Shown here: positions 1 through 8,837 of the stretch, one piece after another
Layout of the letters: each line of letters opens with the position of its first letter
Position numbering within the stretch: the stretch's first letter is position 1
Origin: Bacteroidota bacterium
GTDB lineage: Bacteria > Bacteroidota > Ignavibacteria > UBA10030 > UBA6906
Reading direction: 5' to 3'
Assembly: GCA_019637975.1 (NCBI GenBank)
Contig: JAHBUR010000010.1
Span: 62,001-126,000 of the forward strand
DNA length: 64,000 bases
Program-made: the position numbers and the translations under genes
Notes under the pieces: model-generated
Database searches by the model: none
Told to the model about the DNA's origin: nothing
Seen by the model: the letters and a program-made list of their open reading frames with translations, nothing else

Positions 1-1067
1 TTCCGTTGCTGGGGTGTCCCGACTTTGTACAATGCGCTGATCACCTGCTTGCCGTTGAGCATCGAACGGACAGCCAATCGTTGTTCGCGGTTGAGACGCT
101 GCGTGTTGAACAAAACGGCAAACAGCGTCGTGCTGACATTGGACTTCACAAAGAATTTCGTGCTGTCATTCAAGATCGGTGAGAGACTGCCGAACGGCGT
201 ATCGAGCAGAACGTTGATGCGATTGTTCTTCAACTCCGTCGTGAATGTGCTGTTGTCAATGAACGGCGACAACATCACGCTGGCGATATTTGCAGTCCCG
301 TCGGGACTCTTGTGATAATTCGAAACGCCTTCCTTCGGGGGCAACATCAGGAATGCGTTGCTGCCGATTGTGTAGTTCAACGCATTCATGTCGGAACCGT
401 CCGGCAGAACCTTGAACGACAACACTTCTTTGATATCGGTTTCCTTCCAGATGCGGTCGCCGCGGAATCTCATGCGAATGACGTTACTCGCATCCGGTCC
501 TTCAAAAGCAAGCGGGTCAATTGCCTGAGAGACAAGAATGTAATCGGGAGAGAGACTCCCCAGCGCCTGAATACGCCGCAGCGTGAAATTCAAATCAGCG
601 GCACTGAAGAGATGCTCACGCGTCTTGTCAATCGACTTGAGTTCATCTTTCTCCATCGTTGCGGTATAGCTGTCGTGCCAGTACTTGTTCGTTTTGAGCC
701 GCACCGACACGATATTGTTCTCGTCTATGCCAATCAATTCTCCCAAACCATCTTCATACACTACGCCGCTGGCATCGGCGGAGATATTAAAGAGTCCATC
801 GAACTGGATTTCTTCCAACTTGTCCGACAGCGCCGTTGAACTCGGCAAATGCGGATCAATCGTCGGTTTTTGATGGGAGATGTAGGGGATGACGATCATC
901 CCGCGAAGTTTATCGAGCGTGAGATAATAGTACAATCCTCCGGCTATCAACAGCAGTACCGCGATACTTGAAGCGATGATGATGTTCCGCTTCTTATTCG
1001 ACTTCGGAGGCGGAGGTGGCGGAGTCCAAGCCGGGATGGCGGTTTCCTGGGTCTTTTGTTCGTCCAT
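1..1067 (-). CDS. Membrane-anchored family-5 solute-binding-like protein (partial)
   Basis: The gene runs off the left edge; about 355 codons are visible from an ATG at 1067, preceded by AAGGA. The N-terminus is a short cytoplasmic segment with a run of six prolines (about residues 17-22), then one hydrophobic helix at about 27-49. It looks like a signal anchor rather than a cleaved signal peptide. The rest resembles the SBP_bac_5 (oligopeptide/dipeptide-binding) fold: a VRLKTNKYWHD segment, FSAADLNFTLRRI at the usual AdDV-type position, and near the visible end a FNTQRLNREQRLAVRSML segment matching the family's fN-pf-d-RqAl region. It starts 18 bp after the stop of the large lipoprotein gene, so the two are probably one operon. 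Anchored relatives without an adjacent permease may be receptors or structural proteins rather than transporters; that is inference. Confidence 0.65.
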   Translation of the reverse strand, partial: MDEQKTQETAIPAWTPPPPPPKSNKKRNIIIASSIAVLLLIAGGLYYYLTLDKLRGMIVIPYISHQKPTIDPHLPSSTALSDKLEEIQFDGLFNISADASGVVYEDGLGELIGIDENNIVSVRLKTNKYWHDSYTATMEKDELKSIDKTREHLFSAADLNFTLRRIQALGSLSPDYILVSQAIDPLAFEGPDASNVIRMRFRGDRIWKETDIKEVLSFKVLPDGSDMNALNYTIGSNAFLMLPPKEGVSNYHKSPDGTANIASVMLSPFIDNSTFTTELKNNRINVLLDTPFGSLSPILNDSTKFFVKSNVSTTLFAVLFNTQRLNREQRLAVRSMLNGKQVISALYKVGTPQQR

Positions 1068-1085
1068 AGTTTCGTTCTTCCTTTG

Positions 1086-3311
1086 CTAATTCTTGCGGAT
1101 GATCGGCACTTGCGCCATTGTGCTCACTTCAAACACTTTGTATCCGGGATACTTGAAGCGAATCTCAAGCACGTTGTTTCCGTCTTTGTCCATTTGCACA
1201 GGCGAAATCTGCGACTCGTAATTGTTGTCCGCCGTCGGTGAGGTGACGGTGTGGCGTCCCTCGTTCTTGATGACTGTCCTGTTCAGCTTGATGGATTCGA
1301 ACCATGCTTGCGTACCGGCTTTCTCTGCTACCTCCTTCGGAAGCTTCACGTTAATCTCAAACACCGGGAATTGCGCCTCCGACGGAATCTTGAGTGTGAC
1401 TCTGAAGAGATATTCGTTCGTTCCGCGGGGATTGGTTGTCACGGGCATGACGAACAACTTGCGGTATTCTTTCGGCCTGATAATCCATTTCGAAACATTG
1501 GGGTCGCATTCATTCACCATCGAACGAATTTGGTTGTCAGTGCCCTTATAGTATTTGCCGTGCTCGACAACAGCCCGCGCCCTGTCAACGCCGCGATCGT
1601 TGATGTTTCGTGTGAAGTCGCGGTAAATTGCCGTAATCGATGCGGCAGGGAAATCATTGAACTTCAGCTTGTCAATGTAGTTCTGGACTTCGGCGCGTTT
1701 GCGCTGCACTTCTGCATCGCCGCTCGCCGAGAAACTGATTTGATGCACGGGCAGAAACGCAGAGTCGAGATACAATGCAGGCACATTGTCAATCGCCGCT
1801 TCGTTTGCTTTCACGAACGCGTCAACCCGCTGATGCGACACTTGCTTCACACGATTGAAGATCTCTCCCTCGAAAGAGCGAACAATCCTGTTTTTCTGTT
1901 CGTTCACCGCCGGAACTCCGGCGAACGAGGCGTTGTAGTGAATTTCCCGCAGCAACGCTTCCGCTGATGCCCACGAGTTGGCGCCGAGCCGTTGCGCACA
2001 TTGCTGGGACATACCGAAGAGTGTCTCCGAAGCATTCACGCGTGCCGTCGCGTTGCGAATCTCGGCATCAAGCATGGTAGCGCACACATACCGGCCGTAT
2101 TTTTCAAATGACAGCCTTCTTGATTCGGGAAGTTTTGACCGGGCGTCTGCAATTTTTGAAAGGAAGTCCGAGAACAGCGCTTCGGTTGTGAGCGGGGGAT
2201 TTGCGGCAAACGCCCTGTCGATTTGCTGGAACTTCTCGTTCACCAACGCCATACCCGACGCTTCCACGTTGAACCGCTCGACAAACGACATCAGTGTTCT
2301 GAAATCGGCGGGCACCTGCACACCGCAGGCTTCGTAGAGTTTTCTCGCATTGTCGGCAGGAGGAGTGATGTTGATTTTCTTTGCATCATTCTTTGCACGC
2401 AGCTGATCGTCATAGAATGATGGCGCATCGGTAAGTCGTCTGATGAATGTTGTGCGGGCTTTTTCCAGAATCGGCCGCGGGAAGCGATCCCGCTGCACAA
2501 CAAACTCCGCGAACTCGGGCGCCGCTTCAAGGAATGCCCCGATATTGCCGTGCGAATCCTGCTCTTTTTTGAAAACATTCAGGACGGTGGCATAATTCTC
2601 CTGGAACTGTAACTCATCGTTTGTCTTGTTGCGTAGCGCAGCGAAATTCTCGTACGCCGTATCGCGTGAGCTGGCGATATTGGGCGGGAAGATATTCTCC
2701 AACTTCACCAACTCACCCTTCATGCCGCGGATGTTCCTCGTTGCCCCGTCCAGTTGGCGGAGTTTTTCTGCGAAGGCAAATCCCGAGAAACTGAACCGGT
2801 CGTCAATCGAGTTGTAGGTATCGCGCTCAATGGTATTGTCGGCGAGAATTTTCTTGTATTCGGTGTATTTGTTCTCGAACGTGAAGCGCCATTGCGGCAC
2901 GTAGCGGTATGTCATCTCCAATTCGACATCGTACGGAACGGATTCAATCACCCAAAAATATTCGGGCGGAAGCTTGCTGATCATGTACGCACTGGTGTTG
3001 TCATGCGAGGCGAGTTCATCAGGAATCTTCTGGAAGGGCCCGTCGCCGCCGTCAAATCTATCCGTCAAGAAGTACTGGAGGGCGGACTTCGCATTCAGCT
3101 TCAGCGCAAGCACGAATTGGTCGCCTTCCGGGCGCGGAAACTTGATAAAGTACTTCTTGTCCTTGTCAAGAGTAAAATTGTCCTTGCCGTCCTTCAGCTC
3201 AATGTAGCCCCGCTCGGCGGGCGAAAGCTCTGGCTTGGGCGAGAGTTCCTTGTACGCAGCGCAGCCGCCAAGCAGAAATCCAAAGAGTATCAGGGGGAAA
3301 ATGCGTTTCAT
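1086..3311 (-). CDS. Large outer-surface lipoprotein of unknown function
   Basis: 741 residues from an ATG at 3311 with a GGAG Shine-Dalgarno. A longer reading from 3377 would overlap a predicted promoter, so the shorter start is preferred. The first 20 residues form a lipoprotein signal with a LLGGC lipobox, so the mature protein should be lipid-anchored. The body is mostly charged and helical, with alternating helices and strands, and the last 120 residues look beta-rich (paired strands around PVFEINVKLP and NNVLEIRFKYPG). I recognise no domain. It leads the operon that continues into the anchored solute-binding-like gene, so the two may act together at the cell surface. The coding prediction is secure; the function is unknown. 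Confidence 0.8.
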   Translation of the reverse strand: MKRIFPLILFGFLLGGCAAYKELSPKPELSPAERGYIELKDGKDNFTLDKDKKYFIKFPRPEGDQFVLALKLNAKSALQYFLTDRFDGGDGPFQKIPDELASHDNTSAYMISKLPPEYFWVIESVPYDVELEMTYRYVPQWRFTFENKYTEYKKILADNTIERDTYNSIDDRFSFSGFAFAEKLRQLDGATRNIRGMKGELVKLENIFPPNIASSRDTAYENFAALRNKTNDELQFQENYATVLNVFKKEQDSHGNIGAFLEAAPEFAEFVVQRDRFPRPILEKARTTFIRRLTDAPSFYDDQLRAKNDAKKINITPPADNARKLYEACGVQVPADFRTLMSFVERFNVEASGMALVNEKFQQIDRAFAANPPLTTEALFSDFLSKIADARSKLPESRRLSFEKYGRYVCATMLDAEIRNATARVNASETLFGMSQQCAQRLGANSWASAEALLREIHYNASFAGVPAVNEQKNRIVRSFEGEIFNRVKQVSHQRVDAFVKANEAAIDNVPALYLDSAFLPVHQISFSASGDAEVQRKRAEVQNYIDKLKFNDFPAASITAIYRDFTRNINDRGVDRARAVVEHGKYYKGTDNQIRSMVNECDPNVSKWIIRPKEYRKLFVMPVTTNPRGTNEYLFRVTLKIPSEAQFPVFEINVKLPKEVAEKAGTQAWFESIKLNRTVIKNEGRHTVTSPTADNNYESQISPVQMDKDGNNVLEIRFKYPGYKVFEVSTMAQVPIIRKN

Positions 3312-3348
3312 TGTTGCTCTCCGTTGTCGTTTGATTTTGGGCCAGACT

Positions 3349-3377
3349 AATATCTGAAAGTGGGGGGGATTGTTCAA
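3349..3377 (-). promoter_or_regulatory. Sigma-70-type promoter for the lipoprotein operon
   Basis: Read on the minus strand, TTGAAC (3372-3377), a 17-bp spacer and GATATT (3349-3354). Transcription would begin near 3342, about 30 nt before the ATG at 3311. The -10 box matches only 4 of 6 consensus positions. Confidence 0.4.
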
Positions 3378-3453
3378 GCCTTAAGTGGTTAAGTTGGCTT
3401 AATACCTTTTGTGAGTTCTTTGCCCTTCACTCCCCTTTTCCAGATATTCTCCC

Positions 3454-5982
3454 ATGCCAGCACTTGCCAACGTTGCACTGCCTGTTGCAGTCGATTCGAC
3501 ATTCACGTATCAAATCCCGCCGGAGCTTGAGCAGTCTGCCGTTATCGGCGTCCGCGTCGTTGTGCCGTTCGGCAGAAAGTACACAACGGGATTGATCGTC
3601 GATCTTCCGGTTTCAACTTCTCTCACTTCTCTCAAACCTATTAAAGATGTGCTTGATGCATCGCCTGTCGTGTCAGATGAACTTCTGCACTTGTGCAAAT
3701 GGATTGCCGATTACTATTTCGCCCCTCTCGGTGAAGTGCTGAAGACCTCGCTGCCGCACGGGTTCAGTTCGTCGAGCAAGAGAATGGTAAGACTCGCAGC
3801 ATCTGCAACGCCCGAACAGATTGCCGAAGCGAAGCGTATCTCGAAGCAGAGAGTACGGCTCTTCGAGCTTCTCGCACAACATGAATCAGTCCTTTCTTCC
3901 GATCTCCAAAAGAAAACCGGACTCAAGAACATCAACACCATCCTGAACGAGCTCGCTGCGGCCGGATTGATTGAGACGGAAGAAGTTCTCCCGAAACAGA
4001 AAACCAAATTGCCGACGAAGGATGTCGTTCTTCTTGACAAACTTGACTCCGAACAACTTGCGGCAGCAATCACTGGACTCTCCAAGAAAAAGAAGAAGGC
4101 CCGCCAACTGCTCGAAGCATTAGACTGGCTGAAACAGCAAGGCACGCAGGAGATTTTCTTGACGGATTTGCTGAAGAAATCGGGCACAACGTCGGCGGCT
4201 GTCAAGGAGTTCAGAACGTCGGGACTTCTTGCCGTTGAGAAGAGGGAAATCAAAACGCAACAGTCCTTCGGCACGGAAGAACAGACGCTTGCGATTGCGT
4301 TGAACGAAACCCAGCAGAAGGTTCTTACAATTTTGCGGACGGCAATGGATGCCGGTACAAACAAGACGTTCCTTCTGCACGGCGTCACCGGAAGCGGCAA
4401 GACGCAAGTGTACATCGAAGCCATCCGGCGTTGTTTGGAAAGAGGAAAAACTGCCATCGTACTTGTGCCGGAAATTTCGCTAACGCCGCAGACGGCGCGG
4501 CGGTTCAAGAGTCATTTTGAAGAACGTGTCGCCGTCGTGCACAGCAACATGTCCGCAAACGAGCGGCACGAAGTGTGGCAACGGGCGCGGCGCGGGGAGT
4601 ATCGCGTCATCATCGGGCCGCGGTCGGCGGTGTTTGCTCCGCTGCAGAATCTCGGCTTGATTGTGGTAGATGAAGAGCATGAGCCGTCGTACAAGCAATT
4701 CGACGGCGTGCCCCGGTACAATGCGCGGGATGTTGCCGTTGTGCGGGGGAAAATGGACAATGCCGTCGTCGTTCTCGGCTCGGCAACACCCTCGGCAGAG
4801 TCGTATTTCAACGTCCTGCAAGGCAAGTACGACCTGCTTGAAATGCCGAACCGGGTGGAGCAGATTTCCCTACCGGAAGTTCTGATTGTTGACATGACGG
4901 AGGAAAGGAAGCGCGAGTACTTCGCAATGAAAGAGGCGGCAACAGAAGAGAATCGTGTGAAGTTGCGCGAATTTCAGCAGTCGTCGTTCTCAAATCTGCT
5001 CCGCGAGAAGATTCAGGATCGTCTGAATAAAAAGGAGGGTATCATCCTCCTGCAAAATCGCCGCGGCTTCGCCCCGTTCATTGAATGCGTTGACTGCGGC
5101 AATACGTTGATGTGCCCCAAGTGCAACGTCACGCTCACGTACCACATCACCCGCAAGCACCTCCGATGCCATTACTGCGGATTGACGAAACAACCGCCTG
5201 CCGTGTGTCCACATTGCCAAAGCATCGCGTTGCAGCAGCGTGGCGCCGGGACGCAACGCGTCGAGCAGGAACTTGCGCAACTCTTCCCTTCCGCAAAATT
5301 GCTGCGAATGGATATGGACACAACGACGCGCAAGGGCTCGCATCAGCGGCTGTTGGAGAAATTCGGTAACGGCGAAGCGGACATCCTGCTCGGAACGCAA
5401 ATGGTTGCAAAGGGGTTGGACTTCGCCCGCGTCACGCTTGTCGGTGTGGTTTCGGCGGACACGCAGATGTTGCTGCCGGACTTCCGTGCCTCCGAGCGGA
5501 CGTTCCAGCTACTCACGCAAGTCGCCGGCCGCGCCGGACGCAGCACGCTGAAAGGCGAAGTGGTGATTCAAACGCATCAGCCTGATCACTATACGCTCAA
5601 GCACGTCATTGACCATGATTTCAAGAAGTTCGTCGAGGTAGAATTGGAAGAAAGGAAAGAACTCGACTACCCGCCGTTTTCCCGCCTCGCACTTGTCGAG
5701 TTCAAAGGGAAGAATGAAAACAACGTCAAAGCCGAAGCCGAGCGGTTCGTCAAGCATTTGCGCGCAATCCTCGGAACGTTCACCATCCTCGGCCCGTCGC
5801 CTGCCGTCATCAGCAAAATCAACAATCAATACCGCTGGCACATCATCGTGAAGAATCTCAAGTCGAAAGACCCGGCAGGAACCGAGCTGCGTTACGCGTT
5901 GCGCAAGTCGCTTGCGGATTTCGGAAGAAGGAAGTCGTCGGTGAAACTGACGGTGGATATTGATCCGGTGGGGTTGATGTAG
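3454..5982 (+). CDS. priA: Primosomal protein N' (replication restart helicase PriA)
   Basis: 842 residues, longer than the roughly 730 of E. coli PriA, mainly through a larger linker before the helicase core. PriA recognises stalled or abandoned replication forks and reloads the replicative helicase. The N-terminal 3'-DNA-binding domain (about 1-100) has the typical FTYQIP and RVVVPFGRK segments. Walker A, GVTGSGKT, lies at 310-317 and the DEEH Walker B box in VDEEHEPSYKQ. The zinc module shows four CxxC-type pairs (CVDCG, CPKC, CHYCG, CPHC). The C-terminal helicase motifs include GTQMVAKGLDF and QVAGRAGR. Its stop is 2 bp from the stop of the convergent DUF983 gene. Upstream it is divergent from the lipoprotein operon. 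Confidence 0.96.
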   Translation: MPALANVALPVAVDSTFTYQIPPELEQSAVIGVRVVVPFGRKYTTGLIVDLPVSTSLTSLKPIKDVLDASPVVSDELLHLCKWIADYYFAPLGEVLKTSLPHGFSSSSKRMVRLAASATPEQIAEAKRISKQRVRLFELLAQHESVLSSDLQKKTGLKNINTILNELAAAGLIETEEVLPKQKTKLPTKDVVLLDKLDSEQLAAAITGLSKKKKKARQLLEALDWLKQQGTQEIFLTDLLKKSGTTSAAVKEFRTSGLLAVEKREIKTQQSFGTEEQTLAIALNETQQKVLTILRTAMDAGTNKTFLLHGVTGSGKTQVYIEAIRRCLERGKTAIVLVPEISLTPQTARRFKSHFEERVAVVHSNMSANERHEVWQRARRGEYRVIIGPRSAVFAPLQNLGLIVVDEEHEPSYKQFDGVPRYNARDVAVVRGKMDNAVVVLGSATPSAESYFNVLQGKYDLLEMPNRVEQISLPEVLIVDMTEERKREYFAMKEAATEENRVKLREFQQSSFSNLLREKIQDRLNKKEGIILLQNRRGFAPFIECVDCGNTLMCPKCNVTLTYHITRKHLRCHYCGLTKQPPAVCPHCQSIALQQRGAGTQRVEQELAQLFPSAKLLRMDMDTTTRKGSHQRLLEKFGNGEADILLGTQMVAKGLDFARVTLVGVVSADTQMLLPDFRASERTFQLLTQVAGRAGRSTLKGEVVIQTHQPDHYTLKHVIDHDFKKFVEVELEERKELDYPPFSRLALVEFKGKNENNVKAEAERFVKHLRAILGTFTILGPSPAVISKINNQYRWHIIVKNLKSKDPAGTELRYALRKSLADFGRRKSSVKLTVDIDPVGLM

Positions 5983-5984
5983 GG

Positions 5985-6353
5985 CTATTTTTCGGAATCA
6001 ATGATCTTCTGGGATTGTCGCTCAACATAATAATCAATCCCGATCGCTATCGCCTTCCTCAACGGCAACGTCAACAGGATAATGACGAACCACGCCAGCA
6101 AAACGCCAATCTGTCCCAACAAGATATCCGGCACATCAATCAGCAGCATACCAACGACAACAACTCCGGTGAGTCCTGCCGTTGTCATGTAAATGAAAAA
6201 CCATCCCTCCTCCTCCCTGCGCTGGAACAAGCAACCACATTGCGTGCAGCGTTCCCGCAGGACGTTCCATCTCACATAGAGATTGCCTTCGCCGCATTGC
6301 GGGCATCGCAAGCGTATTGCGTAGCGGAGAATTGAACTGAGAAAGGGTGACAT
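5985..6353 (-). CDS. DUF983 family small zinc-ribbon membrane protein
   Basis: 122 residues. The N-terminus carries two CxxC pairs (RCPQCGEGNLY and RCTQCGCLF), forming a probable zinc ribbon. Two hydrophobic helices follow, at about 52-75 and 80-102. Order and length match the DUF983 family, common in Bacteroidota and Alphaproteobacteria and of unknown biochemical role. It converges on priA with no room for a separate terminator, so the two transcripts probably overlap at their 3' ends. The family assignment is from memory of the Cys pattern plus the paired helices. Confidence 0.85.
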   Translation of the reverse strand: MSPFLSSILRYAIRLRCPQCGEGNLYVRWNVLRERCTQCGCLFQRREEEGWFFIYMTTAGLTGVVVVGMLLIDVPDILLGQIGVLLAWFVIILLTLPLRKAIAIGIDYYVERQSQKIIDSEK

Positions 6354-6552
6354 TAACGAAAGAGAGTCTGTTGAACGCGCGTTGGGTCAGGCATACCCCG
6401 TCCCACTGATGAACCTGCGCAACTTACCCTGTTTCACTTTCAAAGGCAAGCTCCATTCACCGATTCGGCGCCGCCGTTCGCCTAAATCACTCTAACATCT
6501 ACAGCGGCTCATCGTATATTGGTGCAGAAGCACAAACACAAAGGAGATTTTC

Positions 6553-6930
6553 ATGGATATGACAATGCATCGTTGGGCAAACGGGAGGAACATCATCGGT
6601 GCCGCATTGATTCTGCTCGGCGCCATCATTCTGCTCATGAACATCGGAATACTGGATCGCTTTCCCATATGGAAATTCTGGCCGGTGATTTTGATGGTCA
6701 TAGGCATCAACAAATTCTTCGAGCCGTACAAACGGGCTGAAGGTTTCTGGCTTCTCGGTCTGGGACTGTGGCTTCAGTGGTCTGTGCTGCGACTCTATGA
6801 TTACGGATTCAGCGATACGTGGCCTGTCGTGCTGATACTGTTCGGCGTGTACCAAGTCTGGGAAGCGTTTGAACGTGATGCACGAAAAAAGCAGCGGCTT
6901 GAACAAGCAAACACGATTTCTGTACATTGA
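6553..6930 (+). CDS. LiaI/LiaF-like four-helix membrane protein
   Basis: 125 residues from an ATG 6 bp after AAGGAG (6541-6546). There are four hydrophobic helices in two similar pairs. Short tryptophan-rich turns such as IWKFWPVILMVIGINKFF and DTWPVVLILFGVYQVWE are typical of the LiaI/LiaF transmembrane module (DUF5668-like). The last 15 residues are charged and cytoplasmic. In Firmicutes such proteins sense or dampen cell-envelope stress together with a two-component system, and here a kinase-regulator pair follows two genes later. A TATATT -10-like box sits at 6515-6520 without a clear -35. It lies 20 bp upstream of a second protein with the same fold, so the pair probably arose by duplication. 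Confidence 0.8.
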   Translation: MDMTMHRWANGRNIIGAALILLGAIILLMNIGILDRFPIWKFWPVILMVIGINKFFEPYKRAEGFWLLGLGLWLQWSVLRLYDYGFSDTWPVVLILFGVYQVWEAFERDARKKQRLEQANTISVH

Positions 6931-6950
6931 ACTATCATTCGAGGATTGTT

Positions 6951-7664
6951 ATGGAAGAGAAAACCGGATTTCGCATTTCACCCCAGATTGTTTTGGGACT
7001 CATTATCGTGGCCGTCGGCGTGTTGTTCACGCTCGACAATCTTGACGTTCTCTACGCACGTGACTATCTGCGCTATTGGCCTGCACTCCTTGTCGTGTAC
7101 GGCGTTGTCAAGATGTTGAACCCTGAGCGCCACGGCGGCAGATTTTGGGGACTCGTACTGACATTTGTCGGGGCAGCCCTTCTGATTGACAAGTTGTACA
7201 TTCTCGAATTCCGGCTCTGGGACTTCTGGCCGTTGCTTTTGGTTGCGCTGGGTGCTATGATGATACTGAGAACGAAACAGGCGCCGTTCCGCTCCCCGAT
7301 AAACCGGTGGGACACAAAGGATGTTGACAGCGACGCCATTGTCAACGCCTCTGCATTTCTCGGAGGGTCGCGCAGGAACATCCATACAAAGGATTTCCAG
7401 GGCGGCGAACTGACCGCAGTCATGGGTGGCTGCGATATTGATTTGCGCAATGCCGCCATTGCCAAAAGTCCGGCAGTGTTCAATGTGTTCGCCTTTTGGG
7501 GCGGTATCGAAATCAAAGTCCCGCAAAGCTGGGAAGTCTCGTTCGAAGGAACGCCCATCCTCGGCGGGTTCGACGACAAAACGTTTCACCAAAGCGGCGA
7601 ACCGCAACAGCGTCTTGTTATCCGCGGCACTATTGTGATGGGCGGAGTGGAAGTGAGAAACTGA
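6951..7664 (+). CDS. LiaF-like membrane protein with C-terminal beta domain
   Basis: 237 residues from the ATG at 6951, with GAGG 7 bp upstream. A start at 6927 is possible but would overlap the previous gene and lacks a ribosome site. Four hydrophobic helices with FWPLLLVALGAMMIL-type segments occupy about 10-110. A soluble C-terminal domain of about 100 residues follows, with repeated strands (SAFLGGSRRNIHTKDF, AVMGGCDIDLRNAAI, VFAFWGGIEIKVPQSW, IVMGGVEVRN). This is the LiaF C-terminal (DUF2154-like) beta-helix pattern. In Bacillus, LiaF inhibits the LiaS kinase. Here the neighbouring kinase is LytS-type, so an inhibitory link is only an analogy. Confidence 0.82.
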   Translation: MEEKTGFRISPQIVLGLIIVAVGVLFTLDNLDVLYARDYLRYWPALLVVYGVVKMLNPERHGGRFWGLVLTFVGAALLIDKLYILEFRLWDFWPLLLVALGAMMILRTKQAPFRSPINRWDTKDVDSDAIVNASAFLGGSRRNIHTKDFQGGELTAVMGGCDIDLRNAAIAKSPAVFNVFAFWGGIEIKVPQSWEVSFEGTPILGGFDDKTFHQSGEPQQRLVIRGTIVMGGVEVRN

Positions 7665-7675
7665 TTGGAGATTGG

Positions 7676-7729
7676 GGATTACGGATTACAAATCGATATC
7701 CGTAATCTGCAGTCTGTAATCTGTAATCC
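7676..7729. repeat. Inverted GGATTAC repeat between LiaF-like and kinase genes
   Basis: Arms GGATTACGGATTACA (7676-7690) and TGTAATCTGTAATCC (7715-7729) are complementary except for one base, with a 24-bp spacer that itself contains CCGTAATCTG. It fills most of the 83-bp gap. No T-tract follows, so it looks more like a short dispersed repeat than a rho-independent terminator, though it could still form a hairpin in the transcript. Confidence 0.6.
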
Positions 7730-7747
7730 GAAATCTGTCAACACACT

Positions 7748-8815
7748 ATGCATCCCATATTTGCCGACAAACAACGACTCGCGCTGTACATGGCAGCCTG
7801 GCTGGTTATCGCCGGGCTGCTGTGTGTATTGATGGTGATGATGAACGCCCTTCAGTGGAGTGAAGCCGTCGCTCTACTTCTTCCGATGTCGTTCATCTAC
7901 GCGTTCATGTGTCTTGCCTCCCTGTACGTCTGCAAAGCGTTTCCGCTTCAACAAACACCGTTTCTCAAAACTCTTTCGGTGGTCGTTGCTGCGTCGTTTC
8001 TCAGCTCGGGCCTCTGGCTTCTGGTCGGCAAAGGCGTTGCAACGATTCTGTCACGATTCGACCTTTTCGCAGGACTCACCGTTAAATTCGACAGCGGCAT
8101 TCCGCTTCTCTTCGGCATCGGAATGTTGTTGTTCGTGCTTGCAACCGTTGTTCACTATCTGCTTCTTGCGTTCGATTCGGCGAGGGCGGCGGAACGCAAA
8201 GCGCTTGAACTTCAAGTGCTTGCGCGTGAAGCGGAATTGAAAGCGCTGCGTTCGCAGATTCAACCGCATTTCCTGTTTAACAGTCTGAACTCCATCAGTG
8301 CTCTCACAGCCTCGGATGCCGCCGCAGCGAGGGCGATGTCCATTCAACTGGCGGATTTCTTTCGCACGACACTGAAGTTGGGACAACAACAGTTCATTCC
8401 GTTAGTCGAGGAATTCAACTTGGCGGAAGGGTTCTTGTCTATCGAACGGGTACGGTTCGGATCACGATTGATGTTCGAGAAACGTCTTGCAGAGGGATGC
8501 GAAAACATCCCTGTTCCTTCCCTCATTCTCCAACCTATTGTCGAAAATGCCGTGAACCATGGTATCGCGCATCTCGTTGAAGGAGGGACGGTTACGCTTT
8601 CTTCCGAGAGAAACGAATCACTTCTCCGGCTTCGTGTCGGCAATCCGTGCGACCCCGGCCGGCCCCGAAGCAAAAGCACCGGTGTCGGACTTGAGAATAT
8701 CAGGCGACGACTTCGTACACTCTACGGTGACGAGGCGCGACTCGCAATCACAAATGGGACACACGAGTACTCCGTGGAATTGACTCTGCCGGTTCACCAC
8801 ACGAGCAATACATAA
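7748..8815 (+). CDS. LytS/YehU-type sensor histidine kinase
   Basis: 355 residues. Four transmembrane helices span about 12-140, followed by a short coiled coil (AAERKALELQVLAREAEL). The His_kinase (PF06580) domain carries the phospho-accepting H174 in SQIQPHFLFNSLN. A HATPase_c domain follows, with PIVENAVNHGI as N-box and GVGLENIRRRL as G-box. There is no periplasmic sensor domain of any size, so the membrane helices themselves or a partner must sense the signal. The gene lies 22 bp upstream of a LytTR regulator, its evident partner, and downstream of two LiaF-like proteins that are candidate accessory sensors. Confidence 0.92.
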   Translation: MHPIFADKQRLALYMAAWLVIAGLLCVLMVMMNALQWSEAVALLLPMSFIYAFMCLASLYVCKAFPLQQTPFLKTLSVVVAASFLSSGLWLLVGKGVATILSRFDLFAGLTVKFDSGIPLLFGIGMLLFVLATVVHYLLLAFDSARAAERKALELQVLAREAELKALRSQIQPHFLFNSLNSISALTASDAAAARAMSIQLADFFRTTLKLGQQQFIPLVEEFNLAEGFLSIERVRFGSRLMFEKRLAEGCENIPVPSLILQPIVENAVNHGIAHLVEGGTVTLSSERNESLLRLRVGNPCDPGRPRSKSTGVGLENIRRRLRTLYGDEARLAITNGTHEYSVELTLPVHHTSNT

Positions 8816-8837
8816 CAATCTTTCACCTCCAAGACTG

